Positions 1-7,876 of a stretch of 64,000 nucleotides of DNA are shown here, in pieces (the first letter of the stretch is position 1; the number at the start of each line of letters is the position of its first letter). Under the pieces are notes generated by a model that made no database searches, was not told the origin of the DNA, and worked only from the letters and a program-made list of their open reading frames with translations. Made by a program: the position numbers and the translations under genes. The stretch comes from Rivihabitans pingtungensis (GTDB lineage Bacteria > Pseudomonadota > Gammaproteobacteria > Burkholderiales > Aquaspirillaceae), in the NCBI RefSeq assembly GCF_003201855.1, contig NZ_QJKI01000010.1, positions 48,769 to 112,768 of the forward strand, given 5' to 3'.

Positions 1-38
1 AGCAGGCGGTCACCGGCCAGTCCTGACCCGCGCGGTTT

Positions 39-115
39 AGCGCCGCCCAGCAAACCCGCCTGGCGTTGTTGCGCGGCCTGGCCAGGGTCGCGGCGCTGAG
101 TTTGTCAGCGGCTCT
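39..115. repeat. Short variant of the ~113-bp palindromic repeat
   Basis: The outer arms match the full-length copies elsewhere in the window (left arm near agcgccgcccagcaaaccc, right arm near gagtttgtcagcggctct). The central GTAC...GTAC tip is missing, so the copy is about 77 bp. The segment cctggcgttgttgcgcggcc is shared with full copies. Nothing recognisable was seen in bases 1-38. Confidence 0.7.
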
Positions 116-122
116 TGCTCTC

Positions 123-214
123 CCCTTGGGTGGATGCGTGCGTCCACCCGCCACACCCCGGCATGATGAAGCGTTTTCATGTCGGGGTGTCGCCATTTCA
201 TGGCCCCGTTTACG
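123..214 (+). promoter_or_regulatory. Two stem-loops in the glyA 5' region
   Basis: Two hairpins lie between the repeat and glyA. The first pairs gggtgga with tccaccc. The second pairs acaccccggcatga with tcatgtcggggtgt around a ten-base loop (about 166-204), a 14-bp stem with one G-T pair. No T-tract follows, so a simple terminator is unlikely. A -10-like taaaat lies near 227. Function is unknown; a transcript leader structure or an operator is possible. Confidence 0.4.
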
Positions 215-270
215 GCAAGTCGTGTAAAATTCGTTTCATCTTTTTTCTCCACCGAACTGGAATCCAAACA

Positions 271-1518
271 ATGTTTGCTGCCGACCAGACCATTCATGCC
301 TACGATCCCGAACTCGCCGCGATGATGGACGCCGAGTTCCGTCGTCAGGAAGACCATGTCGAACTGATCGCCTCGGAAAACTACGTCAGCCCCGCCGTGA
401 TGGAAGCACAAGGCTCGGTGCTGACCAATAAGTACGCCGAGGGTTATCCGGGCAAGCGTTACTATGGTGGTTGCGAATACGTTGACCAGGTCGAACAACT
501 GGCGATTGACCGCCTGAAAGCCCTGTTTGGCGCCGAATACGCCAATGTGCAGCCGCATTCCGGCTCGCAAGCCAACCAGGCGGTGTATGTGTCGGTGCTC
601 AAGCCGGGCGACACCATCCTGGGCATGAGCCTGGCGCATGGTGGCCACCTGACCCACGGCGCCTCGGTCAATATCTCCGGCAAGCTGTATAACGTGGTGG
701 CCTACGGCCTGAACGAAGCCGAAGCCATCGACTATGACGAAGTGGCCCGTCTGGCCCGTGAACACAAGCCGAAAATGATCGTCGCCGGCGCGTCTGCTTA
801 CGCGCTGGAAATCGACTGGGCGCGCTTCCGCGCCATCGCCGACGAAGTGGGCGCCTATCTGTTTGTGGACATGGCCCACTACGCAGGCCTGGTGGCCGGC
901 GGTGAATACCCGAACCCGGTGCCGTTTGCCGACTTCGTGACCACCACCACCCACAAGACCCTGCGCGGCCCGCGCGGCGGCGTGATTCTGGCTCGCGCCG
1001 AACACGAAAAAATCCTGAACTCGGCCATCTTCCCCTGCCTGCAAGGCGGCCCGCTGATGCATGTGATCGCCGCCAAGGCCGTTGCTTTCAAAGAAGCCGC
1101 CTCGGATGACTTCAAGGCCTACGCCAAGCAAGTCAAGGTGAACGCCAGCGCCATGGCCGAAGAGCTGATCAAGCGCGGCCTGCGCATTGTCTCCGGCCGC
1201 ACCGAAAGCCATGTGTTCCTGCTGGACCTGCGCGCCAAGCAAATCACCGGCAAGGACGCCGAAGCCGCCCTGGGCCGCGCCCACATCACCGTCAACAAGA
1301 ACGCCATTCCGAACGACCCGGAAAAACCGTTCGTCACCTCTGGCATCCGCATCGGCGCCCCGGCGATGACCACCCGTGGTTTTGGCGAAACCGAAGCCCG
1401 TCAGCTGGCCAACCTGATCGCCGACGTGCTGGACAACCCGAACGACGACGCCAACCTGAGCAATGTGGCCGAACAGGTGAAAGCCCTGTGCGCCCGCTTC
1501 CCGGTGTACGGCAAGTAA
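271..1518 (+). CDS. glyA: Serine hydroxymethyltransferase
   Basis: Cytosolic PLP enzyme that interconverts serine plus tetrahydrofolate with glycine plus 5,10-methylene-tetrahydrofolate, the main source of one-carbon units. The 415-residue product matches the usual length of about 417. The PLP lysine lies in [14 protein letters not shown] at Lys229, the same number as in E. coli. Other family motifs include YPGKRYYGG near residue 52 and HSGSQAN near residue 92. The frame stays open upstream, but the start at 271 (MFAADQT) gives the family length and begins after the leader hairpins. It is monocistronic and is followed by a clear hairpin terminator. Confidence 0.97.
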   Translation: MFAADQTIHAYDPELAAMMDAEFRRQEDHVELIASENYVSPAVMEAQGSVLTNKYAEGYPGKRYYGGCEYVDQVEQLAIDRLKALFGAEYANVQPHSGSQANQAVYVSVLKPGDTILGMSLAHGGHLTHGASVNISGKLYNVVAYGLNEAEAIDYDEVARLAREHKPKMIVAGASAYALEIDWARFRAIADEVGAYLFVDMAHYAGLVAGGEYPNPVPFADFVTTTTHKTLRGPRGGVILARAEHEKILNSAIFPCLQGGPLMHVIAAKAVAFKEAASDDFKAYAKQVKVNASAMAEELIKRGLRIVSGRTESHVFLLDLRAKQITGKDAEAALGRAHITVNKNAIPNDPEKPFVTSGIRIGAPAMTTRGFGETEARQLANLIADVLDNPNDDANLSNVAEQVKALCARFPVYGK

Positions 1519-1543
1519 TCGTCGCCCGTATTCAGCAACGCCG

Positions 1544-1579
1544 CAGCAAAAAGCCCGCAGTGATGCGGGCTTTTTGCTG
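1544..1579 (+). terminator. glyA rho-independent terminator
   Basis: The stem gcaaaaagcccgca / tgcgggctttttgc follows the glyA stop by about 26 bases and carries A-rich and T-rich flanks, so it could work in both directions. Confidence 0.85.
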
Positions 1580-1582
1580 TTT

Positions 1583-1609
1583 GCCTGGCGGGTTTTGTGA
1601 GCGGTGCTT
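1583..1609. repeat. Half copy of the palindromic repeat (right arm only)
   Basis: gcctggcgggttttgtgagcggtgctt matches only the right terminal arm of the repeat family. It abuts the full copy that starts at 1610, so two insertions or a partial duplication stand side by side. Confidence 0.6.
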
Positions 1610-1723
1610 AGAGTCGCTAACAAAACCCAGCGCAGCGCGCCTGGCTAGGCGTGTGACCGTAGACAGTACAGGTAGTACGGCAAGGTCACACAACAACGCC
1701 AGGCGGGTTTTGTTAGCGGCTCT
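1610..1723. repeat. Full-length ~113-bp palindromic repeat, copy 1
   Basis: The terminal inverted repeat reads agagtcgctaacaaaaccc on the left, and the right end is its near-perfect complement. Inner arms pair gtgtgacc with ggtcacac, and the tip has two GTAC boxes. It sits between convergent glyA and the Spo0M-like gene. Its last base is also the first base of the tta that encodes the latter's stop codon. Confidence 0.9.
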
Positions 1724-2466
1724 TACAAGGGCAAGGTGTCGCGCAGAATAGCCACCCAGTCGCGGCGGGCAAAGTCCGGGCCCATCACCAGGCTATAGAA
1801 GTGATCTCCACCCAGACGATGATCCACCTCAATCAGCACATGGGTGTGGTGGCCATCGCACAGGCAAGTGAGCTCGATTTCTTCAATGCGCCAGCTGCCG
1901 CCATGCGGGCGCAGCTCGATTTCCTGATAGCAGCCCAGCGTGCTGCTGATCGGCCCCACTCGTGCCGAACCCAGCTCCACGTCCGAGCTGTGCACATACC
2001 AATCCAGCCGGGCAAAGGCGTCCAGCAGGGTTTGCAGCGCCATGCCGGGCCGCACCAGCAATTGATCGCGATCGTCGCTGTCCACCCCGGCGGCAATCGC
2101 CAGGTCGGTGTGAATCCACACCAGCGGCACACGGCGGTCACGGGTGCGCAGGGCATTGACCGGGGTTTCCAGCGGCAAGGTCATCTGAAACGGAAAATAC
2201 CGGGTTTCACCAGCGCCGATGGTGAATGGCCCGCACACCGGCAGACGGCACAAGGGCCAAGCCACGCTGCGTTCGCTGTCTGCGCTTTCGTCTTCGGCCT
2301 GAGTCATCAGCACCAGCTCGATTTTTTCGATATCCTGCGCGGATTGCCCGCCCTGCACCAGCACCTGGCCTTGCAATAATTGGCCAGGGGCCAGCTCCGG
2401 GTTGTCAATCTGGGTATCTACCTGTGCGCTGCCTACACCAATCGAGGCCAGCAGTTTTTTCAACAT
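1723..2466 (-). CDS. Spo0M-like (SpoOM family, arrestin-like) protein
   Basis: Predicted 247-residue soluble protein of the sporulation-control Spo0M family. The name comes from Bacillus, but homologues occur in many non-sporulating proteobacteria and their role there is poorly known. The MLKKLLASIGVGSAQVDT opening, the early PGQLLQGQVLVQGG strand and the closing EVDHRLGG...W region fit the family. The start at 2466 was chosen because the family begins with M-x-K-K-x-L; the upstream extension is compositionally odd and runs into the divergent acetyltransferase gene. Its stop codon is formed at the edge of a palindromic repeat. The family call is solid; the function is unknown. Confidence 0.8.
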   Translation of the reverse strand: MLKKLLASIGVGSAQVDTQIDNPELAPGQLLQGQVLVQGGQSAQDIEKIELVLMTQAEDESADSERSVAWPLCRLPVCGPFTIGAGETRYFPFQMTLPLETPVNALRTRDRRVPLVWIHTDLAIAAGVDSDDRDQLLVRPGMALQTLLDAFARLDWYVHSSDVELGSARVGPISSTLGCYQEIELRPHGGSWRIEEIELTCLCDGHHTHVLIEVDHRLGGDHFYSLVMGPDFARRDWVAILRDTLPL

Positions 2467-2569
2467 AAGTGCTCCTGAAGCACCATGCGCATGCATGGCA
2501 TATCCAGTCACGAGCGCCAATGACAGACAAAAGTTCCGCCTGGCCGAAAGGGGCGGCAGGAGATTGAAC

Positions 2570-3103
2570 ATGCACACAGCTTTACCGCTGAGCGGACCAC
2601 GGGTGCATCTGCGCCACTGGCGTGATGAGGATTTGCCGGCTTTTGCCGCCTTGAATGCCGACCCGCAGGTGATGGCGCATTTTCCGGCGCCGCTGAGCTG
2701 CAGCGACAGTGACGCTCTGGCTGCCCGTCTGCGCGCCGGCTTGGCTGAGCGCGGCTGGGGCGCCTGGGTGTTGGCGCGGCGCGATGATGATGCGCTGTTG
2801 GGCTGTGTCGGGCTGAACCCGGTGGCGGCCAGTTTCCCGTTTGCGCCGGCGGTGGAAATGCTGTGGCGGCTGGCTCGGCCGGCCTGGGGGCAAGGGCTGG
2901 CCCATGAGGGCGCGCAACTGGCGCTGGCGGCAGCGCGCGAATTGGGCATGTCGCGCATGGTGGCGTTCACCGCGCTGGGCAATCTGCGCTCGCGCGCCTT
3001 GATGGCGCGGCTGGGCATGCTGGAACAGGGCGAATTTGACCATCCGGCGCTGGCGGCGGACAGTCCCTTGCGTCGGCATGTCTGGTGCGAATGGCGTATG
3101 TAG
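2570..3103 (+). CDS. GNAT-family N-acetyltransferase (RimJ/RimL-like)
   Basis: A 177-residue single-domain acetyltransferase expected to move an acetyl group from acetyl-CoA to an amine; the substrate cannot be read from the sequence. The opening LSGPRVHLRHWRDEDLPAF is typical of the RimJ/RimL branch. The acetyl-CoA loop is WGQGLAHEGAQLAL near residue 105, followed by NLRSRALMARLGM. A ggcaggag ribosome-binding site lies just upstream of the ATG at 2570, which supports this start over an in-frame upstream one. It is divergent from the Spo0M-like gene and convergent with the decarboxylase. Confidence 0.85.
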   Translation: MHTALPLSGPRVHLRHWRDEDLPAFAALNADPQVMAHFPAPLSCSDSDALAARLRAGLAERGWGAWVLARRDDDALLGCVGLNPVAASFPFAPAVEMLWRLARPAWGQGLAHEGAQLALAAARELGMSRMVAFTALGNLRSRALMARLGMLEQGEFDHPALAADSPLRRHVWCEWRM

Positions 3104-3171
3104 AGTCGCTCAAACGCCGCCGCCCCCGGCAGCGCAAAACTGGCGGGGGCGGCGGTGGGGTGAACGGCGGC

Positions 3172-4320
3172 TTACAGGATGATCACATCCGGCAGCGGGA
3201 AGCCGTTAAAGGTGCTGGCATAGGCGGTGGTGTAGGCGCCGGCGTTTTTGATGTAGATAAAGTCGTCTTCCACCAGGTCTTGCGGCAGCGCCTGATCGCG
3301 GGTGCAGATGTCCAGCGAATCGCAGGTCGGGCCAGCCACGGTCCAGATAATTTCCGGGCCGCTGCGGTCGGTCAGGATATTGTACTTCAGGCCTTCGGTG
3401 GTTTCGATGATGCCGCCGAACATGCCGGCGTCGAAGTACACCCAGCGCTTGCCTTCGCGGGTGGCGGTGCCCACCACGCGGCAGACAAAGTAGCCGGCGT
3501 CAGACACCAGATAACGGCCCGGCTCGCCAATCACCTGCACGTCGTCGCCAAACGCGGCCAGGCCGGCGTTCACCACGGCGCCGATTTCGGCGATGGTCGG
3601 GATGTCTTTGGTGTGGGTCACCGGGTAGCCGCCGCCGATATTCACCAGGCGCGGTTTCAGGCCGGCGGCCAGCATCTGGTCGAACACCGCGCGGGTGGTT
3701 TCCAGGCCGACTTTCCAGTTTTCCGGGTTCAGGCATTGCGAACCCACGTGGAAGGTCACGCCGGCCAGATCGGCGCCCAGGCGCTCGGCTTCGGCGATGA
3801 TGTCGCGGATTTCGCTTTCGTAGGCGCCAAATTTGCCAGACAGCGGCCAGTCGCTGCCGACATTGGTGGTGTAGATGCGCAGGTAGGTTTTGGCGGTCGG
3901 CGAGGCGCGATGCACCTTTTGCAGTTCTTCCACCGAATCAATGACGAACCACTCGACACCCTTGGCCACGGCGTATTCGACATACGCGCGGGATTTCATC
4001 GGGTTGCTGTAGAAAATTTCCGCCGGCGGCACGCCGAGCGCCAGCAGCTGATCCAGCTCGGCGATCGAGGCGATTTCAAAACCGACGCCTTCTTCCTTGA
4101 GCACTTGCAGCACGCGTTGATCCGGGTTGGATTTCACGGCGAAGTGCGGGCGCACGCGCGGCATGGCGGCAAAAAAGCGCCGGCATTTTTCACGCACGAT
4201 TTGCGTATCGAGGATGAGGAAGGGTTTTTCGTAGCCCTTGGCCAGTTGGGCCTTGACGCGGGCAAAGTCGAGAGAGAGTTCAGGGGCGGCGGCGAGTGCG
4301 TCGGCAGCGATTCGGTCCAT
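3172..4320 (-). CDS. Ornithine (lysine/ornithine) decarboxylase, fold-III PLP type
   Basis: A 382-residue PLP enzyme of the alanine-racemase-fold decarboxylase family. It is expected to turn ornithine into putrescine, the first step of polyamine synthesis. The PLP lysine is in HFAVKSNPD (Lys63). Other landmarks are HVGSQC, GGGYP, the phosphate-binding GEPGRYLV, the catalytic-cysteine motif GPTCDSLD and the C-terminal YTTAYASTFNGFP. The length fits the short bacterial ODC/LDC group, and lysine decarboxylation cannot be excluded. The start at 4320 has a TGGAGA ribosome-binding site. A short leader ORF and a strong promoter lie upstream, which suggests regulated expression. Confidence 0.9.
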   Translation of the reverse strand: MDRIAADALAAAPELSLDFARVKAQLAKGYEKPFLILDTQIVREKCRRFFAAMPRVRPHFAVKSNPDQRVLQVLKEEGVGFEIASIAELDQLLALGVPPAEIFYSNPMKSRAYVEYAVAKGVEWFVIDSVEELQKVHRASPTAKTYLRIYTTNVGSDWPLSGKFGAYESEIRDIIAEAERLGADLAGVTFHVGSQCLNPENWKVGLETTRAVFDQMLAAGLKPRLVNIGGGYPVTHTKDIPTIAEIGAVVNAGLAAFGDDVQVIGEPGRYLVSDAGYFVCRVVGTATREGKRWVYFDAGMFGGIIETTEGLKYNILTDRSGPEIIWTVAGPTCDSLDICTRDQALPQDLVEDDFIYIKNAGAYTTAYASTFNGFPLPDVIIL

Positions 4321-4327
4321 TGATCGG

Positions 4328-4341
4328 GGTCTCCAGAAACC
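4328..4341 (-). promoter_or_regulatory. Hairpin overlapping the decarboxylase ribosome-binding site
   Basis: On the minus strand GGTTT (4341-4337) can pair with AGACC (4332-4328) around the loop CTGG, with one G-U pair. It buries much of the TGGAGA site, and its first base is the last base of the leader-peptide stop codon. A ribosome paused at that stop would keep it open. This is inferred from base pairing only. Confidence 0.35.
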
Positions 4342-4415
4342 TAGGTGACAGGAATATGTTGCAAGAATGAGGGTTGATACAGGGCCGAAACGGCAGTAAG
4401 TACACGGCTTGTCAT
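4341..4415 (-). CDS. Candidate 24-codon leader peptide of the decarboxylase gene
   Basis: A short ORF reads MTSRVLTAVSALYQPSFLQH followed by IPVT and a TAG stop. It starts five bases after a perfect GGAGG site (4425-4421), a stronger site than that of the decarboxylase. The stop lies 20 bases before the decarboxylase ATG. The order promoter, strong site, mini-ORF, masked site, enzyme gene resembles the speFL-speF arrangement of enteric bacteria, where ornithine stalls the ribosome on a leader peptide. This peptide does not look like SpeFL. It is too short for coding statistics, so the call rests on the ribosome-binding site and position. Confidence 0.5.
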   Translation of the reverse strand: MTSRVLTAVSALYQPSFLQHIPVT

Positions 4416-4495
4416 GATGACCTCCAGCCAGCTTGGCGCGTCGGGCACCGGCCGACGTGCTGCATGGCAAAAAACGGAAACAACAATGGGGGCGA

Positions 4496-4523
4496 ATTAT
4501 AAGACGCACACACTGTGCGTCAA
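4496..4523 (-). promoter_or_regulatory. Sigma70-type promoter with an internal palindromic operator
   Basis: Minus strand: -35 TTGACG (4523-4518), 16-base spacer, -10 TATAAT (4501-4496). The spacer region contains a perfect palindrome, gacgcaca-cac-tgtgcgtc (4503-4521), that overlaps both the -35 edge and the spacer, where a repressor would block RNA polymerase. It drives the leader ORF and the decarboxylase. Confidence 0.6.
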
Positions 4524-4549
4524 TCGGAAATCCGTGAATTTGCAATTAT

Positions 4550-4663
4550 AGAGCCACTCACAAAACCCTCCTGGCGTTGTTGTGCAGCCTGGTCGTACTT
4601 CTTGTACTGCCTGCGGCTGCACGCCTAGCCAGGATCGCTGCGCTGAGCTTTGTGAGCGACTCT
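4550..4663. repeat. Full-length ~113-bp palindromic repeat, copy 2
   Basis: The left end is agagccactcacaaaaccc and the right end gctttgtgagcgactct. The tip is gtacttcttgtac. It lies between the dcd terminator and the decarboxylase promoter, so it is downstream of dcd; the two genes run the same way. Confidence 0.9.
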
Positions 4664-4703
4664 AAAAAAATGGCGCAGCCGCAAGGGGGGGCGGATGCGC
4701 CAT
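4664..4703 (-). terminator. dcd rho-independent terminator
   Basis: On the minus strand TGGCGCATCCGC pairs with GCGGCTGCGCCA and is followed by seven T residues. It lies directly against the palindromic repeat at 4550-4663. Confidence 0.8.
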
Positions 4704-4818
4704 TCAGTCGTGGACCCAACTCAGGAGATTCTTTACCCAGCATAGACCACGACGGGGACGGCGGCGGACAATTTACGCCGACGATTTGCTCGCTGCGGCA
4801 GACGGCCAGCGGCCGCGC

Positions 4819-5385
4819 TCAGGTCTTGGGCAGGGTGACGCCCACCTGGCCTTGATACTTGCCGCCGCGATCTTTATAGCTGGTTTCGCACACTTCGTCG
4901 GATTCAAAGAACAGCACTTGCGCGCAGCCTTCGCCAGCATAAATCTTGGCCGGCAGCGGCGTGGTGTTGCTGAACTCCAGCGTCACATAGCCTTCCCATT
5001 CCGGCTCGAACGGGGTGACGTTGACGATGATGCCGCAGCGGGCGTAGGTGCTCTTGCCCAGGCAGACGGTGAGCACATTGCGCGGGATGCGGAAGTATTC
5101 CACCGTGCGCGCCAGGGCAAACGAATTGGGCGGAATGATACAAACGTCGCCGGTGAAGTCGACAAAATTGTTGTGATCAAAATTTTTCGGGTCAACGATG
5201 GTGCTGTTGATATTGGTGAAAATCTTGAATTCGTTGGCGCAGCGGATATCGTAGCCATAGCTGGAGGTGCCGTAGGACACAATTTTGCGGCCATCCACCT
5301 CGCGCACCTGGTTGGGCTCGAATGGCTCGATCATGCCGTCTGTTGTCGCCATCCGGCGAATCCATTTGTCCGATTTGATGCTCAT
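4819..5385 (-). CDS. dcd: dCTP deaminase
   Basis: A 188-residue enzyme that deaminates dCTP to dUTP, feeding dTMP synthesis. The opening [13 protein letters not shown], the [13 protein letters not shown] nucleotide region, the [10 protein letters not shown] segment and the catalytic-glutamate stretch [19 protein letters not shown] are all present. The length matches the family. The gene stands alone, with its own terminator downstream. The start is fixed because the family begins MSIKSD. Confidence 0.96.
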   Translation of the reverse strand: MSIKSDKWIRRMATTDGMIEPFEPNQVREVDGRKIVSYGTSSYGYDIRCANEFKIFTNINSTIVDPKNFDHNNFVDFTGDVCIIPPNSFALARTVEYFRIPRNVLTVCLGKSTYARCGIIVNVTPFEPEWEGYVTLEFSNTTPLPAKIYAGEGCAQVLFFESDEVCETSYKDRGGKYQGQVGVTLPKT

Positions 5386-5729
5386 GTGCGCCTGCGCTAC
5401 GAGAATTGGGGAAAACGCGCCACATCCTGTCTGGCCGCCAGGGCCGCTACGGGGTGGCGTCTGAAGAATGATTTGCTAAAAACGTTAACCCGACAGTTTA
5501 ACAGCTATTCATGTTGTTTTGTAAGGCCAGCAAACTGGCGCACTTGTTGCTGGCTGTATTGTTGTGCTGCGCTACGCTGGCGCCGCGCCGGCCACATATT
5601 AATCCGCTGTTCAGAGATCAATCCCCACTTGGATTGTTCCTGTCACACCGCGCAAGCAGTGCCCAAAATCCGGCATTCAGCGTATTATCTGAGAATGTGA
5701 TGCAACATCTTTCCGCGTAAGGAGCCCAC
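5386..5729. other. Intergenic region between divergent dcd and feoA
   Basis: These 344 bases hold the promoters of both genes. A weak dyad ATTATC-T-GAGAAT (5684-5696) precedes feoA but does not match the Fur consensus arrangement well. An open frame at 5511-5720 with a hydrophobic start was seen but has no convincing ribosome-binding site. No other structure was seen. Confidence 0.5.
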
Positions 5730-5963
5730 ATGACTTCGCTTGCCACGCTTGCTGCCCACCATCGCGCCCAGGTGGTGGCCATTGATCTGCCCGACACCGA
5801 GCGCCAGCGTTTGTCCGCTTTTGGCATTTTGCCTGGCGCACAGGTGCAAGTGTTCCGCCGGGCGGCGCTGGGCGGGCCACTGCATGTGGCGGTGGGCGCC
5901 ACCCAACTGCTGTTGCGCCGGCTGCTGGCCGAAGGCATCCGCGTCGAGCTGCAAGGGGCGTAA
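5730..5963 (+). CDS. feoA: Ferrous iron transport protein A
   Basis: A 77-residue SH3-like cytosolic protein that works with FeoB in Fe(II) uptake. The sequence shows the FeoA pattern: a short N-terminal region, a first strand ending in RQRLSAFGILPGAQVQVFRR, and a C-terminal ILRRLLAEGIRVEL-like element (here LLLRRLLAEGIRVEL). An aaggag site lies eight bases before the ATG. It is followed two bases after its stop by feoB, so the two are co-transcribed. Confidence 0.92.
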   Translation: MTSLATLAAHHRAQVVAIDLPDTERQRLSAFGILPGAQVQVFRRAALGGPLHVAVGATQLLLRRLLAEGIRVELQGA

Positions 5964-5965
5964 GC

Positions 5966-7810
5966 ATGACGGCCAGTTGTCCGAAGTGTCCGCCATCCGG
6001 TGCGGGTCTGTCCGCCATTGAAGCGGCGCGCCAGGGGCGGCGCCTGGCTGTAGTGGGCTTGCCCAATGCCGGCAAATCGACGTTTTTCAACCGGCTGACC
6101 GGGCTGTCGCAGCGGGTGGGCAATTGGCCGGGGCTGACCATCGACTTGGCCAGCGCCAAGGTGGTGCTGGGCGCGCGTGCGGTGGAAGTGGTAGACCTGC
6201 CGGGCATTCATGACCTGAGCGGCTACAGCGAAGACGAAGCGGTAGTGCGCGAGGTGCTGGCCGGCAGCGTGTTCGATGGATTGGTGGTGGTGGTCAACGG
6301 CGCGCAGCTGGATCGCCATTGGCGGCTGGTGTGGCAACTGGCGCAACTGGACTTGCCGCTGGTGGTGCTGGTGAATATGCAGGACGAAATGCGCCAGCTG
6401 GGCATTCGCGCCGACCTGGATGCCTTGTCCGCCCGTCTGGGCGCGCCGGTGCTGGCGATGAGCGCGCGCAAAGGTGAAAACTGGCCGGCGGTGCGCGCGG
6501 CGTTGACGCAATTGGCGGCGCAGATTCCGGCCCGCGAGGCGCCGGTGGCGATTGCTACATTGGATGCTTTGCCTGCCGGCCTGGAAGAAGCGCGCGCCAT
6601 GCTGGCGGGCGTGCATCATGTGCCGGCCACCCTGCCAGCCACCTGGACCACCCGCATTGATCAGCTGTTGTTGCATCCCTGGCTGGGGCTGCCGATGTTT
6701 GCCGTGCTGATGGCACTGATTTTTCAGGCCACCTATCTGCTGGGCACGCCCATGCAAGAAGAGCTGGGCGCTGGTCTGGATTGGGTGCAGGCGCAGTGGT
6801 GGCAACCGGCGCTGGCCAGCGCGCCCGCGTGGCTGCAAAGCTTGCTGCTGGAAGGTGTGTGGCAGGGGGTGAGCACGGTGCTGACCTTTGTGCCCATCCT
6901 GTTTGTGTTTTTTGTGCTGATGGCCGTGGTGGAAGACAGCGGTTATCTGGCGCGCGCGGCTTTTTTGATGGACGCCTGGATGACCCGGCTGGGGCTGGAT
7001 GGCCGCAGCTTTGTCATGCATCTGATGGGCTTTGGCTGCAATGTGCCGGCTATTCTGGGCACGCGCATCATGCGTGAGCGTCGGCTGCGTTGGCTGACCA
7101 TGCTGGTGATTCCGTTTTCGGTGTGCTCGGCGCGGCTGCAAGTGTTTTTGTTTTTTGTCAGCACGCTGTTTTCTGCCCAGGCGGCGCCGTGGGTGTTGCT
7201 GAGCCTGTATCTGGCCAGTTTTTTGGTGGCGATGCTGACCGCCTGGCTGTTCAAGCGCGCCTTGCCGCATCGTGAGGCGCTGGTGATGGAAATGCCGCCC
7301 TACCGTTTGCCGGTGCTGACCTATCTGTTCACCCGCGCTGGCGGCGAGGTGAAGGCGTTTCTGCAATTGGCCAGCACTTTCATTCTGGCTGGCGTGGTGT
7401 TGATCTGGGCGCTGACCCATCTGCCGGCGGCCGGCGGCCCGACGCTGGCCACTCAACTGGGTGAATGGCTGGCGCCGGTGCTGGATCCGCTGGGCATCCA
7501 TCATGAACTGGCGGTAGCGCTGATGGTGGGGGTGGTGGCCAAGGAAATTCTGCTGGGTGGTATGGCGGTGATTTATGGCGTGCCGGAGGCCGGCCTGGCC
7601 CAGGTGATCAGCCAGCAGCTGGACTGGGTGGCGGCGTACAGCTTTATGCTGTTCACGCTGATTTACACGCCTTGCTTGTCTACCATTGCCGCCATTCGTA
7701 AAGAATCGCGCAGTAATGGCTTTGCCGCGCTGTCGGTGGGTTATTCGCTGGCGCTGGCCTGGTGCGTGGCGGCATTGTTTTACCAAGGGGCTCGCCTGCT
7801 GCATCTGTAA
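5966..7810 (+). CDS. feoB: Ferrous iron transporter B (short form)
   Basis: A 614-residue inner-membrane Fe(II) transporter with an N-terminal G-protein domain. The Walker A/G1 motif GLPNAGKS lies at about residues 31-38, the G3 motif as DLPGIHDL near 78, and a G4-like NMQDE near 138. Several membrane segments follow from about residue 230, including the gate motifs LMGFGCNVPAILGTR and FTLIYTPCLSTIAAI. It is clearly shorter than the 773 residues of E. coli FeoB; short forms are known in several beta- and gammaproteobacteria. The segments before the first membrane helix and at the C-terminus are trimmed. No feoC follows. Confidence 0.93.
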   Translation: MTASCPKCPPSGAGLSAIEAARQGRRLAVVGLPNAGKSTFFNRLTGLSQRVGNWPGLTIDLASAKVVLGARAVEVVDLPGIHDLSGYSEDEAVVREVLAGSVFDGLVVVVNGAQLDRHWRLVWQLAQLDLPLVVLVNMQDEMRQLGIRADLDALSARLGAPVLAMSARKGENWPAVRAALTQLAAQIPAREAPVAIATLDALPAGLEEARAMLAGVHHVPATLPATWTTRIDQLLLHPWLGLPMFAVLMALIFQATYLLGTPMQEELGAGLDWVQAQWWQPALASAPAWLQSLLLEGVWQGVSTVLTFVPILFVFFVLMAVVEDSGYLARAAFLMDAWMTRLGLDGRSFVMHLMGFGCNVPAILGTRIMRERRLRWLTMLVIPFSVCSARLQVFLFFVSTLFSAQAAPWVLLSLYLASFLVAMLTAWLFKRALPHREALVMEMPPYRLPVLTYLFTRAGGEVKAFLQLASTFILAGVVLIWALTHLPAAGGPTLATQLGEWLAPVLDPLGIHHELAVALMVGVVAKEILLGGMAVIYGVPEAGLAQVISQQLDWVAAYSFMLFTLIYTPCLSTIAAIRKESRSNGFAALSVGYSLALAWCVAALFYQGARLLHL

Positions 7811-7876
7811 TGCCGGATGCCGCCTGACTGGTGGCTTGGGGTACACTGCTGACATTCTCGTCCGCTGTCCCATACC

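Noticed and set aside
5684..5696. Fur box before feoA
   Set aside because: ATTATC-T-GAGAAT is a dyad but not in the Fur 6-1-6 arrangement; too weak to call.
5511..5720. Possible 69-codon lipoprotein-like gene before feoA
   Set aside because: It has a hydrophobic start but no ribosome-binding site, and its end overlaps the feoA promoter region. Not supported.
5618..7873. Long minus-strand open frame opposite feoAB
   Set aside because: Its His/Gln/Arg-rich product has no domain signs, and the plus strand encodes clear FeoA and FeoB. It is a GC-rich codon shadow.
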